NCBI GenBank assembly: GCA_963921185.1
Contig: OY992531.1
Location: forward strand, 172,619,365 to 172,683,364
Origin: Dasysyrphus tricinctus
Lineage: Eukaryota; Arthropoda; Insecta; Diptera; Syrphidae
DNA length: 64,000 bases
Reading direction: 5' to 3'
Position numbers and translations under genes: made by a program. The notes beneath the pieces were generated by a model. The model was not told the DNA's origin. It did not search any database and worked only from the letters and a program-made list of their open reading frames with translations. Positions 22,892 to 33,019 of this stretch are shown here, in pieces. The stretch's first letter is position 1, and each line of letters begins with the position of its first letter.

Positions 22892-23655
22892 TAGGCTCAA
22901 TGAAAGGAAAATTCCTATGCACACCTCCGCGTGATAGAGAGCGGGTAACGCTTACGTGCAGGGGGACCGAATGGATGCCGGGATAAGCAGACAACCCAGC
23001 GATGCTGGTCAGGGCACAACCTTTCCTTGGGATGGCTAAAAGCCCCCTAAACGCGGATGAACTGCAGGTGGCGGTCAACGGTATGATAGTCTGGTAGCGG
23101 AGGAGCTTTTTTTTTGAAAGGCCAAAGGCAGCAGCCAGTAGCGCATGTAACCCCATATCGCGTTGGAACAGCGGAGAGACAGGACCTTCAATGGAGACCG
23201 TTTGAAAGGCTTAGTCACTTAGACTGCCGATGTATGTCTTGGAAAATAACATCAGCGGGCTGAACGCGAGTGGTCTAAAAATAAATAGGGTTTCTCCAGA
23301 CGCCAGGAACGCTAGTTGAAGAGGTTGAACAATTTAACTACCTTGGAAGTATTGTTTCAGCAAATGGTGATACTGATCTGGACGTTCAAAGTAGGGTGTA
23401 AATAAATCCCGTGCTGCCTTCGGTTCCCTGTAATAAATTTGGAAATCCAATCAAATCTCTTTACGCACCAAGTTGAGATTCTTCGAATCCAATGTCAAAT
23501 CCGTGCTGTTATATTTTTGCTAAACTTGGAAAGTCACAACTACCATCATGATCAAACGAAGAATTTTGGCGCAGGACAAGTCAAGACCGGCTGGACATTG
23601 ACATAAGAAAGCATAATTGGCAATGGATTGGTCACACACTGAGGAAAACAAACGT
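22892..23655 (+). pseudogene. internally deleted RTE copy
   Basis: Starts TAGGCTCAATGA, the same 5' terminus as the RTE at 19361. It follows the 5' UTR for about 260 bp, then jumps near 23153 to the region around the RTE YADD box and runs through the C-terminal RT with stops and small deletions. About 2.3 kb of coding sequence is missing. It ends near a TCACACACTGAGGAAAA block equivalent to the GHTLRK region. Confidence 0.8.
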
Positions 23656-23769
23656 AAATAAAAGATATTATTTTGAATAACTTAAAAACACTTATTTTAT
23701 TAAATTATTTTTATTTTTAAGAATGTAAAGAGATTCATATGAAATTGCAAAGTATACATTTGAATTGAA

Positions 23770-23965
23770 TCCTCAGGGTGCAGACCAAGAACAACATGGA
23801 AATCAACAGTTCTAGCAGAAGCAAGCTCCCAGAGAAAGACGTGCCCACAGTTAAAATATCTAGCTGGAATTCCTCTACCAAGCAGCGATTTCCATATACG
23901 TTCTCGGTTAACTCTCAAAATCCACAAACATGAGGTAAAGCGGTGATTGAAATTCCATCGATTGT
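23770..23965. pseudogene. rearranged RTE fragments
   Basis: 23770-23860 matches the RTE C-terminus in plus orientation (AATCCTCAGGGTGCAGACC). 23870-23960 matches the RT region 16779-16900 in the opposite orientation and has an internal deletion. Two fragments are joined head to head. Confidence 0.7.
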
Positions 23966-24881
23966 TCAAGGACGATAATTAATATTTCTAGCCAAAAAAA
24001 TAATTCAAATAGGCCCAACTTTCCACATAAAAAGACTTTTCTTATTTCAATGATTGAACTACCCATTTTAATGATAGATTTTGAGATGTTTAGTAAGTAA
24101 AATCAATTAATATTTTGATGGACAAAAAAAGCTTAAACTTAGTTAATATTTTTAGCCAAAAAAATAATTCAAATAGGCCCTACTTTCTACATAAAAAGAC
24201 TTCTTATTTCAATGATTGAACTACCTTCCCAATGATCTTGTAAAATCAAGTCAATTTTTGTGGAAAGTTGGGACTATTTGAATTTTTTTTGACTATAAAT
24301 ATTAATTAAGGGCTTGTTTCACATTCTCTGATTAAAGTTTCAATTAAGCTACTTTGAACTTATTCATCAGTTAAGAACCTCATTTACGTTTCACAATATC
24401 TGAATACGTCTAACTGGCAATTAAAGTTCTGAGTATTTTAATGGCCAGATGAAGTATTGATTAGCAAATTTAACTGGTGATTAAAACATTCAAAGCTGTA
24501 GGTGCAACCATCAAAATAGACAAACAGATTAATTTAATGGTTACTGAATGTGTTTGAGAAATAAGAGGGCGAATTTGAAAATAAATGTTTGCATGGTGTG
24601 ATGCAATTTTAGAATTTAAAATATAGGGATACAAATGGCTTAGTATTCTTACAACAAAGTGCAATATTTTTTCGTGCAGTTACTTCTACTATTAGGTACC
24701 TCAAATTTTGACTTCCAGAGTACCTACGAATAAAGAGACAGTCTGAGTTCCACTTATGTAACTGCCAAAAAAAGCGAAAAATCGCGGTGGCTTGAGAGCT
24801 ACTTTAAAGTCTTTCATATGAATACCTATACACACTCTGGGAGCAAGACCTGTGGTTTAAAATATTTTGTATGTATATTAA

Positions 24882-25023
24882 AGGCTCTCCCAAACCAACG
24901 CGAAATCATAGCGAATAATTCGCAAAAACAGTTTTTTGTTGTTGTTTAGCATTGTGTATCTTTCATATTTCGTATTATTGTGAATGATTTCGGCGAATGA
25001 TTCGCGTTGGTTTGGGAAAGCCT
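24882..25023. mobile_element. Tourist-like MITE, AGGCTCTCCC family, copy 2
   Basis: Ends AGGCTCTCCCAAACCAACGC and the inverse of GCGTTGGTTTGGGAAAGCCT. Perfect TAA TSD at 24879-24881 and 25024-25026. 142 bp, with an AGCGAATAATTCGC palindrome inside. Confidence 0.8.
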
Positions 25024-25133
25024 TAAAAGTGATTTCCCTAAGCTTTGAAACGTAAAAAAAAACACAAAAACTCATTTTCGAGGACGTTTGTTGGTGGTCT
25101 TGGGACATCTAAGGCATCCTCATGAACGTGGAG

Positions 25134-26216
25134 GCGTCAAAGTGTGGTGAACTTAAAGTGGTTACTTTACCCTCACTGAAGCAACTTTTTTAGAAAAATT
25201 GTAATTTCCATGCACTTTTTCTCAGTATGGTAACAATACATGCAGCAGACGAAAGTATTCCTTTTATATAATCTTCACCAAAAGTCTCCTGTTGCAATCT
25301 GTTTCGAAGTCTCGGTCTAATTTTGATGTTTATTAATTATTTTTTTGAATATTTTCATTCTGTCAAAAATATTTTGTCTGGAAAACTGGAATAACTTACA
25401 AATAACTAATTGACACATAATTTTAATACTTCGATCATTAATGGGAGGATTTAATTTGAGAATAATTTAACTGTCGAGTAACAAATCAGAACTTTACTCA
25501 GACATTGTGAAACAAACCCTAAGTCTTGAGCTTTAATCGTCGATTAAAATAATGAATGGTTTTGCTTTCTAAGGGCTTGTTTCACAATGTTTGAATAAAG
25601 TTCTGATTAGATATCCGACACATAAATATTAGCACAGGGTAATAAGTCCACAGAAGAAAAATTCTCAATTATTGTCTTATGACCCACCTGATTAAGTTAT
25701 GAATTCATACGCAATTTTTTATTTGTGAATATATGACCCTGCCTCAGAGTTTATGTGCCGAATAACTAATCAGAACTTTACTCAGAGAATGTGAAACAGG
25801 CCCTAAGGGTTTGTTTCACAATGTCTGAGTAAAGTTCTGATTTGTTATTCGACAATTAAATTATCCGGAAATTAAATCCTCTCATTAACGAACTTTGAGT
25901 TTCACAATGATCAAAGTATTAAAATAATGTGTCAATTAGTTATTCGAAAGTTATTCCAGTTTTCCAGACAAAATAATTTTGACAGAATGAAAATATTCAA
26001 AACAAAAATTAATAAACATCATCAAAATTCAACCGAGACCTCGAAACAAATTGCAACAAGAGATTTTTGGTGAAGATGATAACGAATACATTCGTCTGCT
26101 GCATGTAGTGGTACCATACTGCCAAAAAGTGCATCAGAAGTACACTTTTTTTGAAAATTTAATTCCATCAAAAAGAAAATTGCTTTAGTGAACCACTTCA
26201 AACTCATAACACTTTG
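25134..26216. repeat. 1.1-kb inverted duplication
   Basis: The left arm 25134-25519 and right arm 25807-26216 are complementary over almost 400 bp, with scattered changes. Landmarks are TTGCAATCTGTTTCGAAGTCTCGG on the left and its near-complement on the right. The 287-bp spacer holds the MITE 25573-25803. The minus-strand ORF 26022-26366 is partly a product of the right arm and has no recognised domain. Confidence 0.8.
25573..25803. mobile_element. 231-bp Tourist-like MITE
   Basis: GGGCTTGTTTCACAATGTTT and the inverse of GAATGTGAAACAGGCCC. TAA at 25570-25572 and 25804-25806. Terminal similarity to the 24309-27722 element suggests it is a small deletion derivative of the same family. Confidence 0.8.
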
Positions 26217-27122
26217 AAATTTGACGGCCTCTCTCTCTATTCGTGGTTCCAAATCGACAGACAAACGTACCCGAAAATATTTGTTTTGGGTGTTCAAAGG
26301 TAAAGTGGTGACTCTATGTTCCTTCGGTGTGAGTTTGCATATGAAAGACGTTAAAGTGACCCTCAAACCACTTCAGTTTTTATCGCGTTTTCTTTCAACA
26401 CCTAAAATAGAGTTTTATACTTGTACTGAACCCCCTTACACATCAAAAGAGAAAATCTTTGTCCAACCCAAATTTGGAGGTTATTGTAACATTTTGATAG
26501 ACATTTTGCCAAAATGTTAAAAGCAGCTTTATTAGATGATTGAAAAATTTTCTTGGTTATTTCGTTAATACACAAGCATGTGTTATACTATTTTGGAAAG
26601 TGCATTACATAGACAACTTTTTTAAGCAATTGGCCACTCATGTTCTCATACAATTTTAATTTATTAGAGGCTGTCAAACTTTTTTGAAAATAAATGTTTG
26701 TACTGAAAAAAATATTTTAAAAAATTATAATAAAAAAAAAAAGCAATAACTACTGTTAAATTTTACCACCCATCTATTACAACAGTTATTCTAGAATATT
26801 ACAAAAATATAAAAATAGTAAAAATTGTTCATCCATGGTCGTAGCGTTCACGTATTCAAGGAAAGTAGTACTTGTTAACAACTTTTGGAAAAAACATCAT
26901 AACATAGTAACCACAGGGAAAATATTTTTTTTATATTTTTTTCTGGAAAGGTCATAAGGCCTGCTACAACCATTTGCAAGGTTATCCATTGTTTACAGGA
27001 CACCCTGTATGTATGTATGATTGTATGTACATGAATGTACATATATTTATATGAACTCTGGTAGTCCAAATCTTCAAATTTTAATTTATAGTCCAAACCA
27101 TCATATTTCTGTGGTGTTTCGA
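26217..27122. other. no clear gene
   Basis: AT-rich interior of the 24309-27722 element. Two short overlapping ORFs have no motif. ACAGGACACCCTGTATG near 26996 resembles a mariner terminus, but no partner end was found. Confidence 0.4.
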
Positions 27123-27125
27123 AGA

Positions 27126-27483
27126 AACATGATAACTCAATTTTAAAATGTCCACTTTACATCGAGCTTGCAGGAGCCTAAACGGGTGCACCGATTTCTC
27201 TTAAATTTGAAACATACACCCCGATCACAGAATCTGACGAATGAGTTGCGGAGGGAGTCAGACCTAATTTTGACATTTGGCTCATAGTAAAAATCTCAAA
27301 ATTGAGTCTGATTCCCTCCGCTGCTCATTCGTCGGATTCTGTAATCGGGGTGATAATTTGAAAAGGAGCATGTTCATATTTTCGTAACTAATCCAAATTT
27401 GAGGAAAATCAGTAAACTCGTGTCGCTATAAGCGATGTAAAGTGGACGTAAAGATGCAGATTTTAAAATGAAGTTATCATGTT
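27126..27483. repeat. inverted repeat containing a 136-bp MITE
   Basis: Outer arms AACATGATAACT..ATTTTAAAATG..CCACTTTACATCG and their complement. Inside, 27217-27352 is a separate hairpin with ends CACCCCGATCACAGAATC and inverse, flanked by ATA on both sides (27214-27216, 27353-27355). Confidence 0.7.
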
Positions 27484-27792
27484 CCTACCAAACACCATAC
27501 CTTCAGATTTATTTGTTTTAAAGGTCACACTCGCATCTGCGAATGATTTAATTGCCAGTTCAATTTGATAATCGGTACTTCATCTGGCCATTAAAATACT
27601 CAGAACTTTAATTACTAGTTAGACCAAATCGTATATTGTGAAACATAAATTAGATTTTTAACTGACGAATAAGTTCAAAGTAGCTTAATTGAAACTATAA
27701 TCAGATATTGTGAAACAAGCCCTAAGCGTCTCAAAATCAATCATTGAATTTTTCAATGATGAGTTTCAATGATTGCTATAACTGACGCCTTA

Positions 27793-28585
27793 GGTGCCAG
27801 ATATAGCTATCATTGAAACTCATCATTGAAAATTTTAATAATTGATTTTGAGACGTTTAAGAGGCAAAATCATTTTTTATTTTGATGGATGATCAAAGCT
27901 CAAGACTTATGTCGTTTTCCATTGGTTTCACTCAAGAAGACACTCATTCTGAATCCAATGGAACACTGCTTGTTACTTCTACTCAATTCTGAAGTTTGTC
28001 TCTATATTGGTGAATCATTAAATAGAAACAAATTAAAATTTTGGTTTTTTAATTTGTTTATTAAATTTTATTAAATTCAGTGTTTTCGAGTGCACAATTA
28101 ATTAAAATGGGATGAACAAAAAATATCAAGTTGCACTGCAGTTTGTTTTGACGTTTGAGTGCATAAGTGCTTCTGGAGTGGATTCTGATTTCAAATCAAG
28201 AAGCAAAATTCTCTTCTCAGAATCGTCAGAAGATGATTTTTGTGCCAATGGAATGGTGTCAGAAGACTTCTGGACGCTTCGGAATGCTTTTGGACGTCCA
28301 ATGGAAAACGACAAAATGAAAAAAATTTCAAATAGGCCCTACTTTCCACAAAAATTGACTTAATTTTCAATGATCATTGGTAAGGTAGTTCGATCATTGA
28401 AATAAGAAAAGTTTTTTATGTGGAAAGTTGGCCCTATTTGAACAATTTTTTTGGCTAGAAATATTAATTAAGTCTATACCTTTATTTTTCCATCAAAATA
28501 ATAAATGATTTTACTTCCTAAACGTCTCAAAATCAATCATTAAAATTTTCAATGATGAGTTTCAATGATAGCTTTAACTGGCGCC
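27793..28585. mobile_element. GGTGCCAG-family Tourist-like MITE, expanded copy
   Basis: Ends GGTGCCAGATATAGCTATC and the inverse of GATAGCTTTAACTGGCGCC, with TTA on both sides (27790-27792, 28586-28588). The centre (about 27905-28320) is unrelated to the 28689-29091 copy and is probably a further insertion. A lone right end of the family also lies at 27726-27789. The ORF at 28112-28363 sits in the inserted part and has no recognised domain. Confidence 0.7.
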
Positions 28586-28688
28586 TTATATTCTCTGAAA
28601 ATACCCACGCAAGACAATGAGAATTCCATCACGGTAAACACATTTAATAGTGCTTTCTCAATCTGGAACTCAAACTACTCAATAGTAA

Positions 28689-29091
28689 GGTGCCAGTTAT
28701 AGCTATCATTGAAACTCATCATTGAAAACTTTAATGATTGATTTTGAGACGTTTAGAAAGCAAAATCATTTAATATTTTGATGGGCGATTAAAGCTTAAG
28801 ACTTAATTAATATTTCCAGTTAAAAAGAAAATTCAAATATGTCCAACTTTCCACAAAAAATGACTTAATTTTTCAATGATCATTGGTAAGGTAGTTTAAT
28901 CATTGAAATAAGAAAAGTCTTTTTATGTGGAAAGTTGGGCCTATTTGAAATTTTTTTTTACTAGAAATATTAATTAAGTCTTGAGCTTTAATCGTTCATC
29001 AAAATAATAAATGATTTAACTTCCTAAACGTCTCAAAATCAATCATTGAAATTTTCAATGATGAGTTTCAATGATAGCTATAACTGGCGCC
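28689..29091. mobile_element. GGTGCCAG-family Tourist-like MITE, compact copy
   Basis: 403 bp, palindromic almost throughout. Ends GGTGCCAGTTATAGCTATC and inverse of GATAGCTATAACTGGCGCC. Perfect TAA TSD at 28686-28688 and 29092-29094. This fixes the family ends and supports PIF/Harbinger assignment. Confidence 0.85.
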
Positions 29092-29094
29092 TAA

Positions 29095-29388
29095 ATCTTT
29101 CTCCGCAAAACACATCAGCCTCCATAGTATCTGAACACATTACTTATACCAACCTCATAGAATTCATTATTAGTTCCCTCAACAACAGGGTTGCCAGTTT
29201 GGGGGTTTTCCCCCAGATTTAGGTTTTTTTTCATCGTTAGGGGGAAATCTGGGGTGAAGAAATTATTGGAGGGAAATCTGGGGGTACCTATTAATTTTTA
29301 AAGTTAAAAAATTTAAAAATTCTATGACTGCTTAATTTTACTCATTCTAAAAATTACATCCTATGGGAATTGAAACAGCAGATTATCA
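29095..29388. other. no gene; short GGGGGAAATCTGG palindromes
   Basis: Contains repeated AAATCTGGGG and CCCCCAGATTT blocks around 29200-29290 in both orientations. Otherwise featureless up to the hAT TSD. Confidence 0.4.
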
Positions 29389-30806
29389 GCCTTATCCAGT
29401 GGCGTAGCGAAGGGGGGGCGGGGCGGCCCGCCCCGGGCGGCAATTTGTGTAATTTTATATATTTTAATAATTTAATTTAATTAATTAAAATTTACTGTGA
29501 AATTTTGCTCCCCTTAGAAAATTATCCATGTCTATTATCGAATTCGCAATCCGGGGGGGAAGCTACTCGATCAGTTAGGGTTCATATAAGTTTTCAATAA
29601 GCGAATCTCCCGACCGTTATCGTTCATTGTAGTACCGATGCGACGCGCTAAACCTCCTTGCTTCCGCTCCCAAAATATGTCCGGGGCGGTATTGAAATCA
29701 AAAATTATGTCACCAACTAAAAATTATTCTCAAATTCATTTGAGCAATAAAAAGAAAAAAATCTATTGACTATTTTAATGCAACGCAACTTGAGTGGTAG
29801 CAAACTCAAGTTCAACATTCATATCATGATGCAAACAATTCTGTAGTCTTCTGTATGAAATTGATTTTTTTTCTGATGGTTGTTTATAGCAATCAGAAAA
29901 AATGTGTCAGAAAAACTAGATTCTTCGCAAAACAAAAAAACAGCCGCCAAGATTTGTTCTGATTGAAATATCAGAAAGACTTTCGGATGGAGTTCTTTCA
30001 GTGGAACAGAAAAAAATTGGAACACGTATCAGTGGAATGATTTGTTCCTTTTTCTGTCAAAAAGTAATCAGCTTATACGAAAAATGAAATTTCATCCGAA
30101 AAACAAATAAATCCATTTAAAACTTAAAAAACTTTTGTTTTGGCAATTTTTTCGCGAAAAAAATTCTACGCTGAATCACGCGTCGATTGATATATCATTT
30201 GGCTATCAAATCGAAGTGAAAAGTAATAAAAACATCCATAATTTTTTTTTCGGATGGTTTTTTCTGATCGCTATAACTGGCGCCTATGTATGATGTGATC
30301 GGAACCAAAGCTCGTCATATCCGTACCAGAATAAATTATAGCCAAACTAAATTGTTAAATAACTTTTGTGGGAGAGTAGTTTTAAATCTATTTGTTATGG
30401 TTCGTAGGGGATTTATATTTAAAGTTCCGTTAAAAAGAAATTTTACGATTAAGCTTCACGCTTGGCTATGACGAGTTTTTCTGGTTTGGATATGGAAAGT
30501 TTTTGTTCTCATCGTTTCATATCTTATCATACATAAAACCCTTTCTATAGAAAGAAATATTGGTATTAATATGGTTTCTTATGAAAGATAATGTAGTCTC
30601 TCAAATTCCATCAAAGGATGGTACGATGTTGTCGGATTTAAAAACCCTAAAGGTTAAGTCCTATTATCGGTTCATGAAATGTTTTGAATGAAAAGCACAA
30701 TTAAGAAGTCCAGAAACAGAACTAAATATTTTAACTTAATTGAGGACTCCCAATTGTAGCACATCGAACACATTTCTGAACACAGCCTTTTTTTCAATTT
30801 CAATTT

Positions 30807-31589
30807 GGTGCCGTGAAATAAAGTAGATGGAAATAAGGCCGATCGACCTTATTTCCAAATTGTATAGGAAATAATGTCGAAAAGCATTTTTTTTTGGTCG
30901 ATTTTATTTCCATTACAGAAGAGTAACTATATTTAATAGAATAGTAATAACATCGAAAATTGAACTGGAAATAAAGCAGAAAAAAAAGATTTTTTGTCTT
31001 TTTAATATACGACATAAATTGGCAATAACGCAGAAATGGAAATGGAAATAAATACGAAAGTTTTGGTAATAAATTAGAAACTATTGTGGAAATAAAGTCG
31101 AAATATTGTTTATAATGAAATGTTTAATGTACATCGAAGAAAACATGGACATGAACAACAAGCCTCCAAGAAAGAAATCTCTTTCTATATAACGTTATTT
31201 TCTCAGCTCCTTCCTGTTTTTGGATAGAGAAGTTTATTAAATTTAATAATTTATGTAGTGAAATATCTATCTATTAATTGAGTAAAACGTAGGGGAGGAG
31301 GGGCGCCCCGGTGAGAGGCCCGGTGTGGCGCGACCGACATCGGCGTGGCGCAGCGGCGGCGCCGCACCGCTGTCGGTCGCTTCGGGCCTTGCGGCGCCGC
31401 TGCTGCGCCGCGCCGATGTCGGTCGCGCCACACCGGGCCTCTCACCGGGGCGCCCCCCCTCCCCTACGTTTAAAATCGAATATAAATGGCAATTACATCG
31501 AATATTATTTTCCACTTGGTAATAAAGACGACAACCACTTTAGATCAGTCGATGCGACCTTATTTCCGTCTACTTTATTTCACGGCACC
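30807..31589. mobile_element. MULE-like element, 9-bp TSD
   Basis: Ends GGTGCCGTGAAATAAAGTAG and the inverse of CTACTTTATTTCACGGCACC. TTTCAATTT is duplicated exactly at 30798-30806 and 31590-31598. A 9-bp TSD with TIRs over 30 bp fits Mutator-like elements. The interior repeats GGAAATAAAGTCGAAA-like motifs many times, and a very GC-rich palindrome sits near the middle. Confidence 0.8.
31284..31473. repeat. 190-bp GC-rich palindrome
   Basis: Arms of roughly 80 bp begin AAACGTAGGGGAGG and are almost perfect complements. The centre repeats GCGGCGCCGC and GACCGACATCGGCG-type blocks. GC content is far above the surrounding AT-rich DNA and CpG is dense. Ala/Arg/Pro ORFs on both strands follow from composition and are not genes. 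Confidence 0.85.
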
Positions 31590-31618
31590 TTTCAATTTCA
31601 CATTTTGACCATAGCGCT

Positions 31619-32478
31619 TTTAAGTTGGCATTTACACCACCCGATTTTTCCAGTACGATTTTTCCCAAAATCGGGTGAAATGTTTACATGAAACGATTTT
31701 TCCAGTCAGATTTGTGTCCCTATCCTCTTCATACTTTATTTCTGTCCCTTTCATTTTGCATTCAGAGGTAGATGGCATTTTAAGACCAGCGTTGCCTATT
31801 ACATTTTTTTTCGTAAAACAAATCTACTGACAATCAAATACTTTTTGGTATTACAAAAAAAAATTAAAATTCAAAACAATAAAAACCACAAATAATTTCG
31901 TCACAATTGTTACTGTTATTTCTCCTGAAACCCACCCTTTTAGTACCTTGCATATGAGCCGTATAGCAAACTAAAAATGCAAATTTTCGTGAATTCTGAC
32001 ATTATTCTTTCAAATGCGTAATTTACTCGGTCGTCCAATGACGTGAATTTTCATAAAAATAAACCCATGGTTTCTTTTTAAAATTGTTGATATCATCGTT
32101 TATTTACTTTGTCGAAAAAATTAAGCCTTAACAAATTTATTCGCAGTCTAAGATCTTTGGTAATATTTTAAGTATGTATTTGTATTTTCAATCAATTTAT
32201 TTTTCGAAAATACAAATATAAATTTGAAAATACATTAGCTACTGCATTTTGTTATTGGATCAACTTCGGAAAATTTTCCGATTAGTGGCAACGCTGGTCA
32301 ACACTGAACGTACAAGACTTTGGAAAAAGTATAAAAGGGAACGCAAACATATTGGAAAAATCGTGTGAGCTTGCTAGGAACGGACGATTTGGTCCTTACC
32401 CCTCACTTTCTACTCCCTTCGCCAATGAACAAAAGATCGTGTGAAGAAAAATCGGGTGGTGTAAATGCCGACTTAGAA
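31619..32478. mobile_element. TIR element with ACACCACCCGATTTTTC ends
   Basis: TAAGTTGGCATTTACACCAC at the left is inverted at the right (GTGGTGTAAATGCCGACTTA). A second CGATTTTTC block lies inside each end. About 860 bp, AT-rich, no transposase; TSD not resolved. Confidence 0.6.
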
Positions 32479-32528
32479 GTTGAGATGAAGTGAGAAATGT
32501 AGGTATACATACGTGATAGGCGGAGAAA

Positions 32529-32874
32529 TAATAGCTGCGTTTTATTATCTCTGGGTCTGGGTCGAGGTTATTTTTTAACATGTATTACAAAAACAACATG
32601 GGATCTAGGTTTCTATCGAGGTTAATTTCAATAACCCAGATAGAGGTTTTCACTCTGGCCAGCAGAGGGCTATTTACCATTGTGAATGGATGTCAGCGAT
32701 TTGTCAGCAGTATTAGAAATAGAGAGGAAAAGAGACAAGTGCTCACATGAAAAACAAATAAGCATAAGAAAAAAAGAGACTGATATACAGGACTGCTTTT
32801 GCACTAACCCACATCGTTTTATTTTCACGAGGTGAACCATATGGGTTATGAGCGATAATAAAACGCGGCTAATA
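32529..32874. repeat. ~345-bp inverted-repeat element
   Basis: TAGCTGCGTTTTATTATC at the left is inverted as GATAATAAAACGCGGCTAA at the right. AACCCAGATAGAGG-like blocks occur inside. Probably a MITE; TSD unclear. Confidence 0.5.
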
Positions 32875-33019
32875 TAAACAAAAACAAGAACACATACAAA
32901 AATAGTAATAGGTATGTACATTTACGTGACATTAATAAATTTAACTTTGCCTGAAAAGTTTTGTAGCATTTTTATGCTTACAAGTCAAAAAAATGAAAGG
33001 AAAAACTTTTTTCTAATTT

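Larger units (their letters stand above)
24309..27722. mobile_element. 3.4-kb Harbinger-like element with GGGCTTGTTTCACA ends
   Basis: About 180 bp at 24309-24490 is inverted at 27540-27722. TAA flanks both ends. The terminal GGGCTTGTTTCACA matches the small MITE at 25573-25803. No intact transposase is visible. The interior is filled by a 1.1-kb inverted duplication and other MITEs. Confidence 0.65.

Noticed and set aside
26022..26366. 114-codon minus-strand ORF as a possible gene
   Set aside because: Largely within the right arm of the 1.1-kb inverted duplication; the left arm does not preserve it and no motif was recognised.
28112..28363. 83-codon plus-strand ORF and its antisense
   Set aside because: Lies in an insert within a MITE, shares sequence with its arms at the 3' end, and no domain is recognisable.
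31251..31691. Four overlapping Ala/Arg/Pro-rich ORFs on both strands
   Set aside because: They mirror the GC-rich palindrome; composition and symmetry explain them.
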